A DNA stretch of 64,000 nt from CAZUMW01 sp964621615 (GTDB lineage Bacteria; Desulfobacterota; WTBG01; CAIYCZ01; CAIRTM01): assembly GCA_964621615.1 (NCBI GenBank), contig CAZUMW010000004.1:124001-188000 (forward strand), in the 5' to 3' direction. The position numbers and the translations under genes were made by a program. Numbering within the stretch: position 1 is the first letter of the stretch; each line of letters starts with the position of its first letter. The notes beneath the pieces are model-generated. The model saw only the letters and a list, made by a program, of their open reading frames with translations. It was not told where the DNA came from and ran no database searches. Positions 1 to 8,290 of this stretch are shown piece after piece.

Positions 1-304
1 CAAATTCAGCGAACTCCTCGTTGGTTACCTCATATTTTCCAATCCAGTAGGACGGCATGGTCACCTGATGAGCGGGACACTCCTTAAAGGGCGTTGCGCC
101 GGTATACGCATCGACTTCCGCCTCGGCGGCAGAATCGGTATTATTGTCTTTATACACATCCATACCCATGGTAAAGGTGCCGGCTTCAACAAAAACGGTT
201 TCAGGAATCTTTATATTAAGCTCCTGCGAAATCACGGGCTGTACAGCAAAAAGCAAAACTGCGGCACACACCATAACGGGAATACATAGTCTTCTGACGG
301 CCAT
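1..304 (-). CDS. Formylglycine-generating-enzyme (SUMF1)-like secreted protein, 5' part only
   Basis: Reading leftward from an ATG at 304, the frame stays open to the window edge (about 101 residues), so only the N-terminus is present. It begins with a hydrophobic signal peptide (about residues 5-25). It continues into the typical opening of the FGE-sulfatase/SUMF1 fold: VEAGTFTMGMD, then PAHQVTMPSYWIGKYEVTN followed by EEFAEF. In this family that region is the calcium-binding C-type-lectin-like start of the domain. True FGE oxidises a sulfatase cysteine, but most bacterial members are of unknown function, and the catalytic cysteines lie outside the window. A strong Shine-Dalgarno, AAAGGAGG, sits 8 bases before the ATG. 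The family call is firm; the function is open. Confidence 0.8.
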   Translation of the reverse strand, partial: MAVRRLCIPVMVCAAVLLFAVQPVISQELNIKIPETVFVEAGTFTMGMDVYKDNNTDSAAEAEVDAYTGATPFKECPAHQVTMPSYWIGKYEVTNEEFAEF

Positions 305-358
305 ACACGGCCTCCTTTCTATCACGTATACATTGTGCAGCATTTTTTTATGTAACCC

Positions 359-388
359 ATATTAACAGTAAACCAACATTATTTTCAA
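359..388 (-). promoter_or_regulatory. Candidate sigma70 promoter for the FGE-like gene
   Basis: On the minus strand, TTGAAA (388-383) and TAATAT (364-359) are separated by 18 bases in a very AT-rich stretch. Predicted initiation near 352 would leave a leader of about 48 bases before the ATG at 304. It is assigned by eye from consensus similarity only. Confidence 0.35.
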
Positions 389-479
389 ATAAATTTTAAA
401 AATAAAATATATATAAAAGTAAACAGTTGCACATATAAGTTGTTTTTATTTATGAAGTTGTTAAAGGAGGCACATCATC

Positions 480-612
480 CAGCTAATTGCATATGCAGGG
501 GGGCGTAAAACGTTTCAGATAAAAGGCGCGCACATCTGAAGGACGAAGTCGTAGTTGCTTGTGCATCGCAAGAACTGAAGATGCAGCGCAACGCAGCAGA
601 GAGGCTTTTACG
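480..612. repeat. Candidate dispersed intergenic repeat
   Basis: This non-coding stretch is bounded by a short inverted repeat: CGTAAAA at 494-500 and TTTTACG at 606-612. It contains GGACGAAGTCGTA and ATGCAGCGCAACGCAGCAGA, a combination I remember as recurring between genes in Desulfobacterota genomes, often mis-called as short hypothetical proteins. Only one copy is visible here, so repeat status cannot be shown from the window. An AAAGGAGG Shine-Dalgarno-like run at about 464-471 just upstream is not followed by a usable gene. The rest of 305-607 is an AT-rich promoter region. Confidence 0.3.
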
Positions 613-1240
613 GAACCGCCAATTTTTCCCCTGAGGCGATGGAAGCTGCTATCGAATCAGCCAATCGTATGAGGGCACGGCTCATCGCACTGACAAAACC
701 GATACACCCCTTGGCCGTAACAGGCTCTTCAATAACCACGCTCTTCAGAACAGTTGGTGTGCTGCGCTCATTTTCAAGAAGCAGCCAGGTAAGGCGCAGC
801 ATAACGCTGTCGGTAAAAAGGCAGCCTTCAAACTGATCCACATGCAGTACAACTTGATAATCAACCGACTGAAGGCTTACCCACGGATAATCCACAACGT
901 GTGCTGCTTCGAGCTTTTCTGAGAGACGCTGTCTGACAACGCGCATGATGCTTTTATCAAGCGACTCAGCCCACCGCTCATATTCGGCAAGCTGAAGCTC
1001 GTAGGTATCAGTGCGCGTAACAAGTGTGGGGCGATCAAGATATTCGGGAATAGTCACCGGCCCGACGCCGATAGCAACGCGTGAAGAGCGCTCGGCATTT
1101 ACTGTTTGCTTCGCAGGTGTAGAGAAGGGCTGCAGCAGATAAAACCTGGATTGCGGAGTTGAAGCGCATGAAGCGAACAGGATCATCACAGCCAGTGCCG
1201 GCGCAATGAAAGCAAAATAATTATACAGCGGCCTGCGCAT
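608..1240 (-). CDS. PqiC/ABC-type transport auxiliary lipoprotein of an MCE system
   Basis: This is a 210-residue outer-membrane-type lipoprotein. The N-terminus has a hydrophobic segment and a lipobox ending in FASC with the lipidated Cys at 25. After it come the features of the PqiC/DUF330 auxiliary-component family: SRFYLLQPFSTP, a VAIGVGPVTIPEYLDRPTLV stretch, and the conserved YERWAESLD segment. Such lipoproteins anchor MCE tunnels (PqiB, MlaD relatives) to the inner leaflet of the outer membrane and help move phospholipids across the periplasm. It is the last gene of a four-gene leftward operon, 18 bases after the MCE gene, with a GGAAAGGAG ribosome site. I infer a structural role in lipid trafficking. 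The substrate is not visible. Confidence 0.82.
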   Translation of the reverse strand: MRRPLYNYFAFIAPALAVMILFASCASTPQSRFYLLQPFSTPAKQTVNAERSSRVAIGVGPVTIPEYLDRPTLVTRTDTYELQLAEYERWAESLDKSIMRVVRQRLSEKLEAAHVVDYPWVSLQSVDYQVVLHVDQFEGCLFTDSVMLRLTWLLLENERSTPTVLKSVVIEEPVTAKGCIGFVSAMSRALIRLADSIAASIASGEKLAVP

Positions 1241-1258
1241 TGCATTCTCTCCTTTCCG

Positions 1259-2170
1259 TCACTGCTTCCCCCGGATCAAGGCCTCGGGATGCCTCTCAAG
1301 ATACTCGGCCATTACACGGATTGAGCGGGCTGCAGCTGATAAATCATCAAGCGCCGTCGTGAGCTCGAACATGAGCGGTGAATCCTTTCTGGTGACTTCG
1401 CTCAAACCGGACATTGTTTTCTCTACCTGCTGAAGGGTTTCACGCGCCGCATCAGCTGTGCGCCGCACGCTGTCCGAAAGAGGGGCAACTTCATTTTGTA
1501 TATTCGCCAGCAGTGCATTAAGGCGCTGTCCCGCCTGTTCGATTTCCTTGAGGCTGTCCTTCAGATTAGGGGAATTGACAAGACGGTCGATTCCCTCAAC
1601 AGCATGCACGGCTCTATTGACAAGTTTCTCGAGCGGCATATCCTTCAGCGCCCTGGTAAGCTCTTCCATGCTTGAGGGAATGGTCGGTATCTCCATATAT
1701 TTCTGTCCGGCTCCCACCAGCTTGGCAGGCGTATCAGAGTAAAAATCAAGCTGCACAAACAGTTGCCCTGTCAGCAGGCTTTCCGTCTGCAGCTGTGCGC
1801 GAAGGCCACGGTCAATCAGCGTTGATACCAGCCTGTGAACATCGTCCGAAAACGTGTTTTGAGCGGTATCGTCAACCAGCAGGGTTTCAATCCTGCCGGG
1901 ATCTATCTGTATGAGCACTGGTATATAAAACACAAACTCTTTTCTGTCGAGGCGAACCTTGATGTCGGTCACCTGCCCGATGCGTACTCCGCGGAACATG
2001 ACCGAGGCCCCTTCATTCAGCCCTTTGACAGAGCGGTCAAAAAAAAGGACAAACCTGTGCTTGTCTGCAAAAAACGTTCCCGACCCGAACACAAGCACCG
2101 CCCCGATCGCAAGCGCAGCCGCACCTGCAACAAAGGCTCCGATAAGTGTCGGACGTGGAGTGTTTTTCAT
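1259..2170 (-). CDS. MCE-domain (MlaD/PqiB-like) lipid transport protein
   Basis: The 303-residue protein has one N-terminal membrane anchor (about residues 9-30). One MCE domain follows (about 38-118), recognisable by FFDRSVKGLNEGASVMFRGV and RIGQVTDIKV. A long helical tail (about 160-290) contains repeated Leu heptads around LKEIEQAGQRLNALLANIQ. MCE proteins form periplasmic hexameric rings or tubes that pass phospholipid or other hydrophobic molecules between membranes. The long helical tail, unlike short MlaD, suggests a tube- or needle-forming type that could reach the lipoprotein encoded next. It lies between the MlaF-like ATPase and the PqiC-like lipoprotein. Start: ATG at 2170 preceded by GGGGATT. 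Confidence 0.88.
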   Translation of the reverse strand: MKNTPRPTLIGAFVAGAAALAIGAVLVFGSGTFFADKHRFVLFFDRSVKGLNEGASVMFRGVRIGQVTDIKVRLDRKEFVFYIPVLIQIDPGRIETLLVDDTAQNTFSDDVHRLVSTLIDRGLRAQLQTESLLTGQLFVQLDFYSDTPAKLVGAGQKYMEIPTIPSSMEELTRALKDMPLEKLVNRAVHAVEGIDRLVNSPNLKDSLKEIEQAGQRLNALLANIQNEVAPLSDSVRRTADAARETLQQVEKTMSGLSEVTRKDSPLMFELTTALDDLSAAARSIRVMAEYLERHPEALIRGKQ

Positions 2171-2261
2171 GTTTTAATCCCCGCACACAGAAAAGCCCGC
2201 ATTTTGTTGTCATTCCACCGAGTTCAAAATGAAAAAAAATTCATGCGTGGCTCCGGGCATA

Positions 2262-3020
2262 TTACACGCCCGCCGGTTTTAGAAAAGCGCTTACTTTTTC
2301 ATTGTCAGAATGCTCGCGAAGCATGCGGGGATTCCCCCGGGCAATAATGCTTTGCGACTCAGGATCAAGAAATATGGAATTATTGCCGATAGCAAAAATG
2401 CTTGAAAGCTCATGGGTTACAATAACCACAGTCGCATTCAGGCTTCGGCTCAGCTCTGCTATGAGCTGATCCAGCCGTCGGGCGGTCACCGGATCAAGAC
2501 CCGCTGCGGGCTCATCGAAATAGATAATATCAGGATCAAGCGCTATGGCCCGGGCAAGTGCGGCGCGTTTCTGCATACCGCCGCTCAGCTCAGACGGATA
2601 ATAATCTTCATATCCCGAAAGTCCGACAAGAGCAAGCTTAAAAGCTGCCGTCTCGCGTATGCGCGACCGGGAAAGCCGTGTAAACTCCCGAAGGGGCAGC
2701 TCAATATTTTCTGCCACCGTCATGGAGCTCCACAAGGCCCCACCCTGATACATAACACCGATTCGATGCACAATATCGGCAGCATGAGGTGACGCAGTGT
2801 CCCAGAGATCGATACCATCATAGAAAATATGCCCCTCAAACGGTTCATTCAGCCCGATCATATGCCGCATGAGCGTGCTTTTCCCGCTGCCGCTGCCTCC
2901 CATAATAACAAAAATATCGCCCCGTTGTATCTCGAAGCTGAGGTTTTTGAGAATCACATGCTCCCCGAAACCTATGCTTAGCTTGTAAACCGAGATTTGC
3001 GGTGAAGAATCACGCGTCAT
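2262..3020 (-). CDS. MlaF-like ABC transporter ATPase of the MCE system
   Basis: A 252-residue cytoplasmic ATPase with Walker A GGSGSGKST, Q-loop region MYQGGALWSSMTV, signature LSGGMQKR, Walker B IIYFDEP followed by the Mla-typical AAGLDPVT, and a switch histidine in VIVTHEL. It energises lipid movement with the adjacent MlaE permease. I chose the ATG at 3020 over an in-frame ATG at 3056. AAAGGCG lies a few bases before 3020, and this start leaves only 10 bases after the permease stop at 3031, whereas the longer form would overlap the permease gene. No separate MlaB or MlaC is encoded here. Confidence 0.9.
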   Translation of the reverse strand: MTRDSSPQISVYKLSIGFGEHVILKNLSFEIQRGDIFVIMGGSGSGKSTLMRHMIGLNEPFEGHIFYDGIDLWDTASPHAADIVHRIGVMYQGGALWSSMTVAENIELPLREFTRLSRSRIRETAAFKLALVGLSGYEDYYPSELSGGMQKRAALARAIALDPDIIYFDEPAAGLDPVTARRLDQLIAELSRSLNATVVIVTHELSSIFAIGNNSIFLDPESQSIIARGNPRMLREHSDNEKVSAFLKPAGV

Positions 3021-3030
3021 GTTTCGCCTT

Positions 3031-4179
3031 TTATATGCCAAGCACATTACATACAAAGGTTATCACAGCGGTGGCAATAACAATATATAAAACAGCGGTG
3101 ACCACGGCAGAGGTCGCGGCTGTGCCCACAGATTCTGAGCTTCTCCCGCACTGCATACCCCGCAGGCATCCCGAAAACCCGACAATCATACCGAACACAG
3201 CACTGTGAAACAGACCGATCCAGACATTGACAAGGCTGACAGCATTTGTTGTCTGCACGTAAAATTCCGTAATATTAATATCAAGAATACATACCCCGAC
3301 AAACATGCCTCCGGCTATACCCATACAATCTGCATACAGGCACAGAAGCGGCATCATAAGCGTAACCGCAATCATGCGGGGAAGCACCAGAAACTCTATT
3401 GGCGATATACCGGCTGTACGCAACGCATCGATTTCATCATTGACCTGCATTGTTCCCAGCTCAGCAGCAAAGGAAGCTCCGGTTCGTCCGGCCATAATAA
3501 CACCGGTCATAACTGCACCGATAACCCGTACCATGGCAATTCCGACCAGATTTGCAACATATATCTGAGCACCGAACATACGCAGCTGTATGGCCCCGAT
3601 AAAGGCAAGAATCAGCCCGACAAGGAAGCTGATCAGAGTAACGATCGGAAGAGCATCGACGCTGCAGGACTGAATGTGGCGCAGCAGATCCCGAGCCCGG
3701 AACCGCGCTTTTCCGGCAGCCGCCGCTGCCGCAGCAAGAGTAATCTCGCCGATAAAACGAAGGGACTCTCCGAAGTCACGGGCATAGCCAAGCGCCATAC
3801 GGCCGATCCGGTACAAAAAACTATAATGAACATCCGTCTGCGTCCGGGCATTCTGCTGCTCTCCAGATGCCCTGGCGATGTCAAGCAGCCTGCGTACTCC
3901 ATCAGGACAGCCGCCCGTATCAACACTGATTCCGCACGAGGCGGCCATATGGTCGAATTTCCACAAATAAGAAACAAGCGAGGTATCCCAAAAGGCAAGG
4001 CCGGATGCGTCAATAACCACATTCTGACAGCCGTTTGCGGCGCGCACCTGCTTCATGACATCTTCAACCTCCGGCGTGCGACCGGCATATTTCCAGACGC
4101 CGCTGAGCTTTAAAACCATCGTCTGATTGTCTTTCCTGTTAAAAAAAGCCTGCCCATATGCAGTCGGCTTTCGGGACAT
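3031..4179 (-). CDS. STAS-MlaE fusion permease
   Basis: About 382 residues in two parts. The N-terminal ~100 residues look like a STAS domain (VLKLSGVW, then VVIDASGLAFWDTSLVSYLW). The C-terminal ~260 residues are an MlaE permease with the family core AELGTMQVNDEIDALRTAGI and about five hydrophobic segments. In E. coli the STAS protein MlaB is separate and controls MlaF assembly; here it is joined to the permease, a known arrangement in other phyla. A longer reading from 4260 is possible, but TGAGG ends six bases before the ATG at 4179, favouring that start (an ATG at 4182 is the alternative). First gene of the MCE operon. Confidence 0.87.
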   Translation of the reverse strand: MSRKPTAYGQAFFNRKDNQTMVLKLSGVWKYAGRTPEVEDVMKQVRAANGCQNVVIDASGLAFWDTSLVSYLWKFDHMAASCGISVDTGGCPDGVRRLLDIARASGEQQNARTQTDVHYSFLYRIGRMALGYARDFGESLRFIGEITLAAAAAAAGKARFRARDLLRHIQSCSVDALPIVTLISFLVGLILAFIGAIQLRMFGAQIYVANLVGIAMVRVIGAVMTGVIMAGRTGASFAAELGTMQVNDEIDALRTAGISPIEFLVLPRMIAVTLMMPLLCLYADCMGIAGGMFVGVCILDINITEFYVQTTNAVSLVNVWIGLFHSAVFGMIVGFSGCLRGMQCGRSSESVGTAATSAVVTAVLYIVIATAVITFVCNVLGI

Positions 4180-4768
4180 CATGTACCTCAAATGGGATAA
4201 TGCCGGCGGATTCATCCACCGCTGAGAGTGAATACATAAAAAAACAAAAGTTTCTGACACTCTGACGAGCGGTACTATGCACTATGCATCATTGTGTATG
4301 GGGCATCTGCGGTGCAGGCTGAAGCCATCGCCTGGTGAAGATCACGCACTTCGGGATAGGCGACAGTGCTGTGCCCGGCGTGAGATTAATATGTGCGCAT
4401 TGTTTATAACCTAAGCAAATATGCAACAAAAATCAAGCGCACGCACAGTACTTCAGTGTGGTCTATGTCGTTAAGTCCGCCGGCATTATCCAGCATATGA
4501 TGGTGTGAACACCATTCTGCCGGGGCACATGTATGCCAGCCCACCGGCTTGCTGCCATGCCCCCACAGACAGAAAAACCGGAACATGCACATAGCTCAGG
4601 ACTGCCGGATTTATCTATAATATTGTTTAAATATTATTTCTATGTACATGTTATTGCTTTTTTATTTTAAATTGTTAAGAAACAGCATTACCCTTGTTTT
4701 GCACCCGCCGTCAGAGCAGAAATTCAGATTGACAGCCCTGACCGTCTTCCGGTATTGTCAGAACTGCC
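4180..4768. other. 589-base intergenic region between divergent MCE and FetAB operons
   Basis: No convincing gene is seen; a 62-codon frame on the minus strand has no recognisable content and no ribosome site. The right third is strongly AT-rich and probably holds the fetA promoter. An inverted repeat, TAATATT-GTTTA-AATATTA at 4618-4636, lies in it and could be an operator for an iron- or stress-responsive regulator. It resembles a Fur-type site only loosely, so no regulator is named. Confidence 0.4.
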
Positions 4769-5437
4769 ATGATATGTTTTGATTCGGTTACCGTCATAGA
4801 GGGCGGCACAACACTGCTTAACCGGGTATCCTTCAGCATTTCGGACGGTGAAAGAATCGTTTTTTCCGGCCCCTCCGGCTCCGGCAAGACAACGATTCTC
4901 CTTACTGTAATCGGCGCCCGCACTCCTTCATCGGGCACTGTTCTGTTTTACGGCACACCGGTAACCGAGAAAAACATCACCGCTGTGCGTCGCAGGGTAT
5001 CCTATATTTCACAGGATCCGGTCCTGGGCGCAGATATGGTTCGCGAGTCCCTGATGCTCCCGTTCACCTATCGCGCGAACAGGTCAAGTGCACCTTCTGA
5101 GACTGCCATAACCGACGTTCTTTCGCGCCTGCATCTTGACCATACCATACTTGAACGCAATGCCGATGTAATTTCAGGGGGTGAAAAACAGCGCATCGTG
5201 ATCGCCAGAGCGCTGCTTCAGAAAAAAAAAGTGTTTATACTCGACGAGGCCACCGCTGCACTTGATGCAGACAGCAAACATGCTGTGATGGACCTGTTTA
5301 AAAACAGCGGCTTGACCGTTATCTCAGCGTCCCACGACCCGGAATGGATGCATATGTGCACGCGCTGCTACCGCGTTTCGGCAGGCGCCATACTATCTGA
5401 AAATGCCGTTAACGACTTCGTTCCCCCTGTTGCATAG
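4769..5437 (+). CDS. fetA: FetA/YbbL-like ABC ATPase (iron export)
   Basis: A 222-residue ABC ATPase with Walker A GPSGSGKTT, signature ISGGEKQRIVIARALL, Walker B VFILDEAT and switch His in ISASHDPEW. The short single-domain form fits FetA (YbbL). The gene is immediately followed by a FetB-type permease. In E. coli FetAB exports iron and raises peroxide tolerance. The stop is 10 bases before the permease ATG at 5448, so the two are cotranscribed. No clear Shine-Dalgarno precedes the ATG. The neighbouring Fec-type importer suggests that iron import and export genes sit together. The pairing supports the name more than the sequence of the ATPase alone does. Confidence 0.78.
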   Translation: MICFDSVTVIEGGTTLLNRVSFSISDGERIVFSGPSGSGKTTILLTVIGARTPSSGTVLFYGTPVTEKNITAVRRRVSYISQDPVLGADMVRESLMLPFTYRANRSSAPSETAITDVLSRLHLDHTILERNADVISGGEKQRIVIARALLQKKKVFILDEATAALDADSKHAVMDLFKNSGLTVISASHDPEWMHMCTRCYRVSAGAILSENAVNDFVPPVA

Positions 5438-5447
5438 AAAGCGGGCC

Positions 5448-6236
5448 ATGGAAACTATCGATATCAGCTACAGCATGATGCCTGTCTTCTATGTGCTGCT
5501 CATTGTGCCTCTTGCTATTAATTATTATTTCAAGACAGGTATCGGTTCCCGCATTCTTGTCGCTGTGCTTCGAATGACAGTACAGCTGTTCCTTGTGGCG
5601 CTGTACCTTGAGCTTATCTTCACCCTTAACAGCCTGTGGATCAATGCAGGCTGGATACTGGTGATGCTGATAGTTGCAAATATACACATAACAAACAATT
5701 CCGGGCTTCGCCTGTCAAAATTTTACGGGCCGGTATTTATCGGCCTGTGCGCAGGTATCCTGCCTGTGGTTATTTTTTTCGTATGCGCTGCTGTCCGGCC
5801 CGATCCGCTTTATAACGCCCGGTATCTCATACCCATAGCCGGCATGGTGCTGGGAAACTGCCTTCGTGCAAATATTATTTCCATTGAACGCTTTTTCTCG
5901 TCTATACGCTCACGCGAAAAGGAATATATCTGCTATCTGCTCATGGATGCCTCGCTCAGCGAAGCCGTCCGTCCCTATATGCGTCAGGCCCTACGGGCAG
6001 CATTCTCCCCTACCCTCGCAACTATGGCAACACTGGGACTGGTTGCGCTTCCCGGCATGATGACCGGCCAGATACTGGGAGGATCAAGCCCTGCTGTGGC
6101 AATAAAATATCAGATAGCTATCATGATAGCTATTTTCTGGGCAACGGTTGTGACTGCTGCAATTACCATACGGCTCTGCGTTCGTGTTGCCTTTACCGAC
6201 TATCTTATGCTGGACCGATCGATTTTTACGGGGTAG
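5448..6236 (+). CDS. fetB: FetB/YbbM-like permease (UPF0014 family)
   Basis: A 262-residue inner-membrane protein with about seven hydrophobic segments. Features of the FetB/UPF0014 family include AVLRMTVQLFLVALYLE, IPIAGMVLGNCLRANIISIE, the cytoplasmic ALRAAFSPTLATMATLGLV loop and LPGMMTGQILGGSSPAVAIK. It pairs with the preceding ATPase to form an exporter, in E. coli for iron. An in-frame ATG at 5403 would overlap fetA; I prefer 5448 because the protein then begins METIDISY close to the first membrane segment. Confidence 0.82.
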   Translation: METIDISYSMMPVFYVLLIVPLAINYYFKTGIGSRILVAVLRMTVQLFLVALYLELIFTLNSLWINAGWILVMLIVANIHITNNSGLRLSKFYGPVFIGLCAGILPVVIFFVCAAVRPDPLYNARYLIPIAGMVLGNCLRANIISIERFFSSIRSREKEYICYLLMDASLSEAVRPYMRQALRAAFSPTLATMATLGLVALPGMMTGQILGGSSPAVAIKYQIAIMIAIFWATVVTAAITIRLCVRVAFTDYLMLDRSIFTG

Positions 6237-6265
6237 GCTGTTTTTTGCTAATCACTTATAATTGC

Positions 6266-6294
6266 TTGTTATTTCAACCCGATTGCTGTATAGT
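6266..6294 (+). promoter_or_regulatory. Candidate sigma70 promoter of the Fec-type operon
   Basis: TTGTTA (6266-6271) and TATAGT (6289-6294) are spaced by 17 bases. Initiation would fall near 6301, which makes the in-frame ATG at 6308 too close to the 5' end and supports the ATG at 6374 as the permease start. Assigned by eye. Confidence 0.5.
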
Positions 6295-6373
6295 CAGTGA
6301 TTCCTGATTGTTATTTTCGGTTTTTTATCGTCATTTTATTCCTCTTCACACAGCACAGAAATACCGGTCCTTT

Positions 6374-7438
6374 ATGTCGGGAACAAACCAGGGTCAAGAA
6401 ACCGGCGATTATAGAAATCACACGGTTCCGCACGCCAGACGAGTGCTCCTGTACCTCCTTTTATGTGCAGCCCCGTTTGCCTGTCTGTTTATTTCTCTTT
6501 GCATAGGACGCTATCCCCTTTCCGCGGCGGAGGTTTTAAAAACCCTCTGGCACAACATCTTCAGCGCCGGAGGCACGGTATCCGATCTGTCTGAAAACAT
6601 TATCTGGCAGATACGTCTTCCCCGCGCGCTGCTGGGGTTGCTTGTCGGTGCGTGCCTTGCCGCAAGCGGGGCAACGTTCCAGGGCCTTTTCCGTAACCCA
6701 CTGGTGTCGTCCGGCATACTTGGCGTAAGCTCAGGGGCCGGGTTCGGTGCCGCCCTTGCCATACTGGTGTTCAACACGGTAAGCGCGGCATATCCGTTCG
6801 CCCTCCTGTTCGGGGTGTTAGCCGTTGTGTGCAGCTATCTTATCGGCCGGGTATACAGCACAACCCCCGCTATCATGCTCGTGCTCGGCGGCGTAATCGT
6901 GTCATCGGTATTCGGCGCCCTGCTGTCATTTGTAAAATATGTCGCCGACCCCTACGAGCAGCTGCCGACCATCGTGTTCTGGCTGATGGGCAGCCTTGCC
7001 TCAGCGCGCTACCGCGATATTTTTATCGCAGGCATCCCCATGGCGGCCGGTGTTGCCGGCATCCTGCTGCTCAGATGGCAGATCAATGTATTGTCGATGG
7101 GCGAGCGCGAGGCACGGTCTCTCGGCGCTAATACCACGCTGACCAAAGGCATACTCATTGTCTGCGCAACGCTCGCAACCGCCGGCGCCGTGTGTGTGAG
7201 CGGGATTATCGGCTGGGTCGGGCTGGTCATTCCTCACATCGGGAGGATGATCACCGGAAATGACAATACCATACTTATACCGGTCTGCCTGTCTCTCGGG
7301 GCCTGCTTTCTGGTCATTGTAGACAATATGGGGCGTATGATTACCGGCTCTGAAATCCCTCTTGGAATTCTTACCGCCCTGGTCGGGGGGCCTTTTTTCG
7401 TCTATCTGCTGAGAAGAACAAAAGCAGGCGGGTGGTAG
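6374..7438 (+). CDS. FecCD-family metal-chelate ABC permease
   Basis: About 354 residues with roughly ten hydrophobic segments. It carries the FecCD/BtuC family landmarks: IRLPRALLGLLVGACLAASG, GATFQGLFRNPLVSSGILGV, SSGAGFGAALAI, and near the end GWVGLVIPHIGRMI plus a terminal GILTALVGGPFFVYLL. This family forms the membrane channel for siderophore-iron, haem or cobalamin uptake; the cargo cannot be told from sequence. It is the first gene of an operon with an ATPase (one-base gap) and a binding protein. An upstream in-frame ATG at 6308 is less likely because it would sit just 7 bases after the predicted transcription start. Confidence 0.9.
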   Translation: MSGTNQGQETGDYRNHTVPHARRVLLYLLLCAAPFACLFISLCIGRYPLSAAEVLKTLWHNIFSAGGTVSDLSENIIWQIRLPRALLGLLVGACLAASGATFQGLFRNPLVSSGILGVSSGAGFGAALAILVFNTVSAAYPFALLFGVLAVVCSYLIGRVYSTTPAIMLVLGGVIVSSVFGALLSFVKYVADPYEQLPTIVFWLMGSLASARYRDIFIAGIPMAAGVAGILLLRWQINVLSMGEREARSLGANTTLTKGILIVCATLATAGAVCVSGIIGWVGLVIPHIGRMITGNDNTILIPVCLSLGACFLVIVDNMGRMITGSEIPLGILTALVGGPFFVYLLRRTKAGGW

Positions 7439-7439
7439 C

Positions 7440-8240
7440 ATGCATCTTGTTGACGTGCACGACGCGTCGTTTTCCTATGGGGCACACCGGGTCTTCGAAA
7501 AGGTTTCCTTCACGGTCGATCAGGGTGAAATTTTCTGCCTTTTAGGTCCCAACGGCTGCGGAAAAACAACCCTTCTTGACTGCATTCTGGGATTTCATGC
7601 CTGTGAAAGCGGCTCTATTTCGATATGCGGTCTCAGTTCAAAACAGCGGCGCCCCGCACACACAGCCCGGTATATGTCCTATGTCCCGCAAAAGCATGAA
7701 TCAACGTTCCCTTACCGGGTTATCGATGTGGTCACCATGGGGCGGGCACCCTATCTGGGGATTTTTCAGGCACCGTCCCGTCGTGATTTTCGTATTGCCG
7801 GAGAGGCGCTCGAGCGTCTGGGAATTGCACATCTGGGCAATCGCCCGTACACTCAGCTCAGCGGTGGAGAAACCCGGCTTGTCATGATTGCGCGCGCCCT
7901 GGTCCAGCAAACCCCGATCATTATAATGGACGAGCCCACCGCCCATCTTGATTTCCACTATGAGCTGCTTATCATGGAGGTCATAACCGGGCTCGTCCGG
8001 GACAACGGCATATCGGTTATTATGGCCACCCATTTCCCTAACCATGCGTTCTATTTTCAAAATAACCGGGTCAATACAACGGCCGCCCTGCTGCACAACG
8101 GCTCGTTTCTGTCTGTGGGCTCTCCCGATGAGGTAATAGACACAGAGCATCTGAAATCCCTGTACGGGGTAGACACCCGCATAATTGCACTGAATACCCC
8201 GGGCACCATGAAACATATTATACCTCTGCGAACCGCATGA
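7440..8240 (+). CDS. FecE/FepC-like ABC ATPase
   Basis: A 266-residue ATPase with Walker A GPNGCGKTT, Q-loop YVPQKHESTFPYRVIDVV and TMGRAPYLG (typical of iron-chelate and cobalamin importers), signature LSGGETRLVMIARAL, Walker B IIIMDEPT and switch His in MATHFPNHAF. The ATG lies one base after the permease stop, so translation is probably coupled. It powers uptake through the FecCD permease. No regulatory or extra C-terminal domain is visible. Confidence 0.9.
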   Translation: MHLVDVHDASFSYGAHRVFEKVSFTVDQGEIFCLLGPNGCGKTTLLDCILGFHACESGSISICGLSSKQRRPAHTARYMSYVPQKHESTFPYRVIDVVTMGRAPYLGIFQAPSRRDFRIAGEALERLGIAHLGNRPYTQLSGGETRLVMIARALVQQTPIIIMDEPTAHLDFHYELLIMEVITGLVRDNGISVIMATHFPNHAFYFQNNRVNTTAALLHNGSFLSVGSPDEVIDTEHLKSLYGVDTRIIALNTPGTMKHIIPLRTA

Positions 8241-8290
8241 GAATCAACACCGCTCATAAAGACGGCTGCACCTGATAAGAAAGCTGGAGC

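Noticed and set aside
3205..4113. 302-codon plus-strand open frame
   Set aside because: It lies fully antisense to the STAS-MlaE permease, whose motifs are clear; its composition (His, Cys, Asn-rich) is not protein-like and it has no ribosome site.
4404..4592. 62-codon minus-strand frame in the large gap
   Set aside because: Rich in Cys, His and Trp with no ribosome site; looks like chance.
4618..4636. Fur box
   Set aside because: The inverted repeat is AT-only and lacks the GATAAT/ATTATC pattern; kept only as an unnamed inverted repeat.
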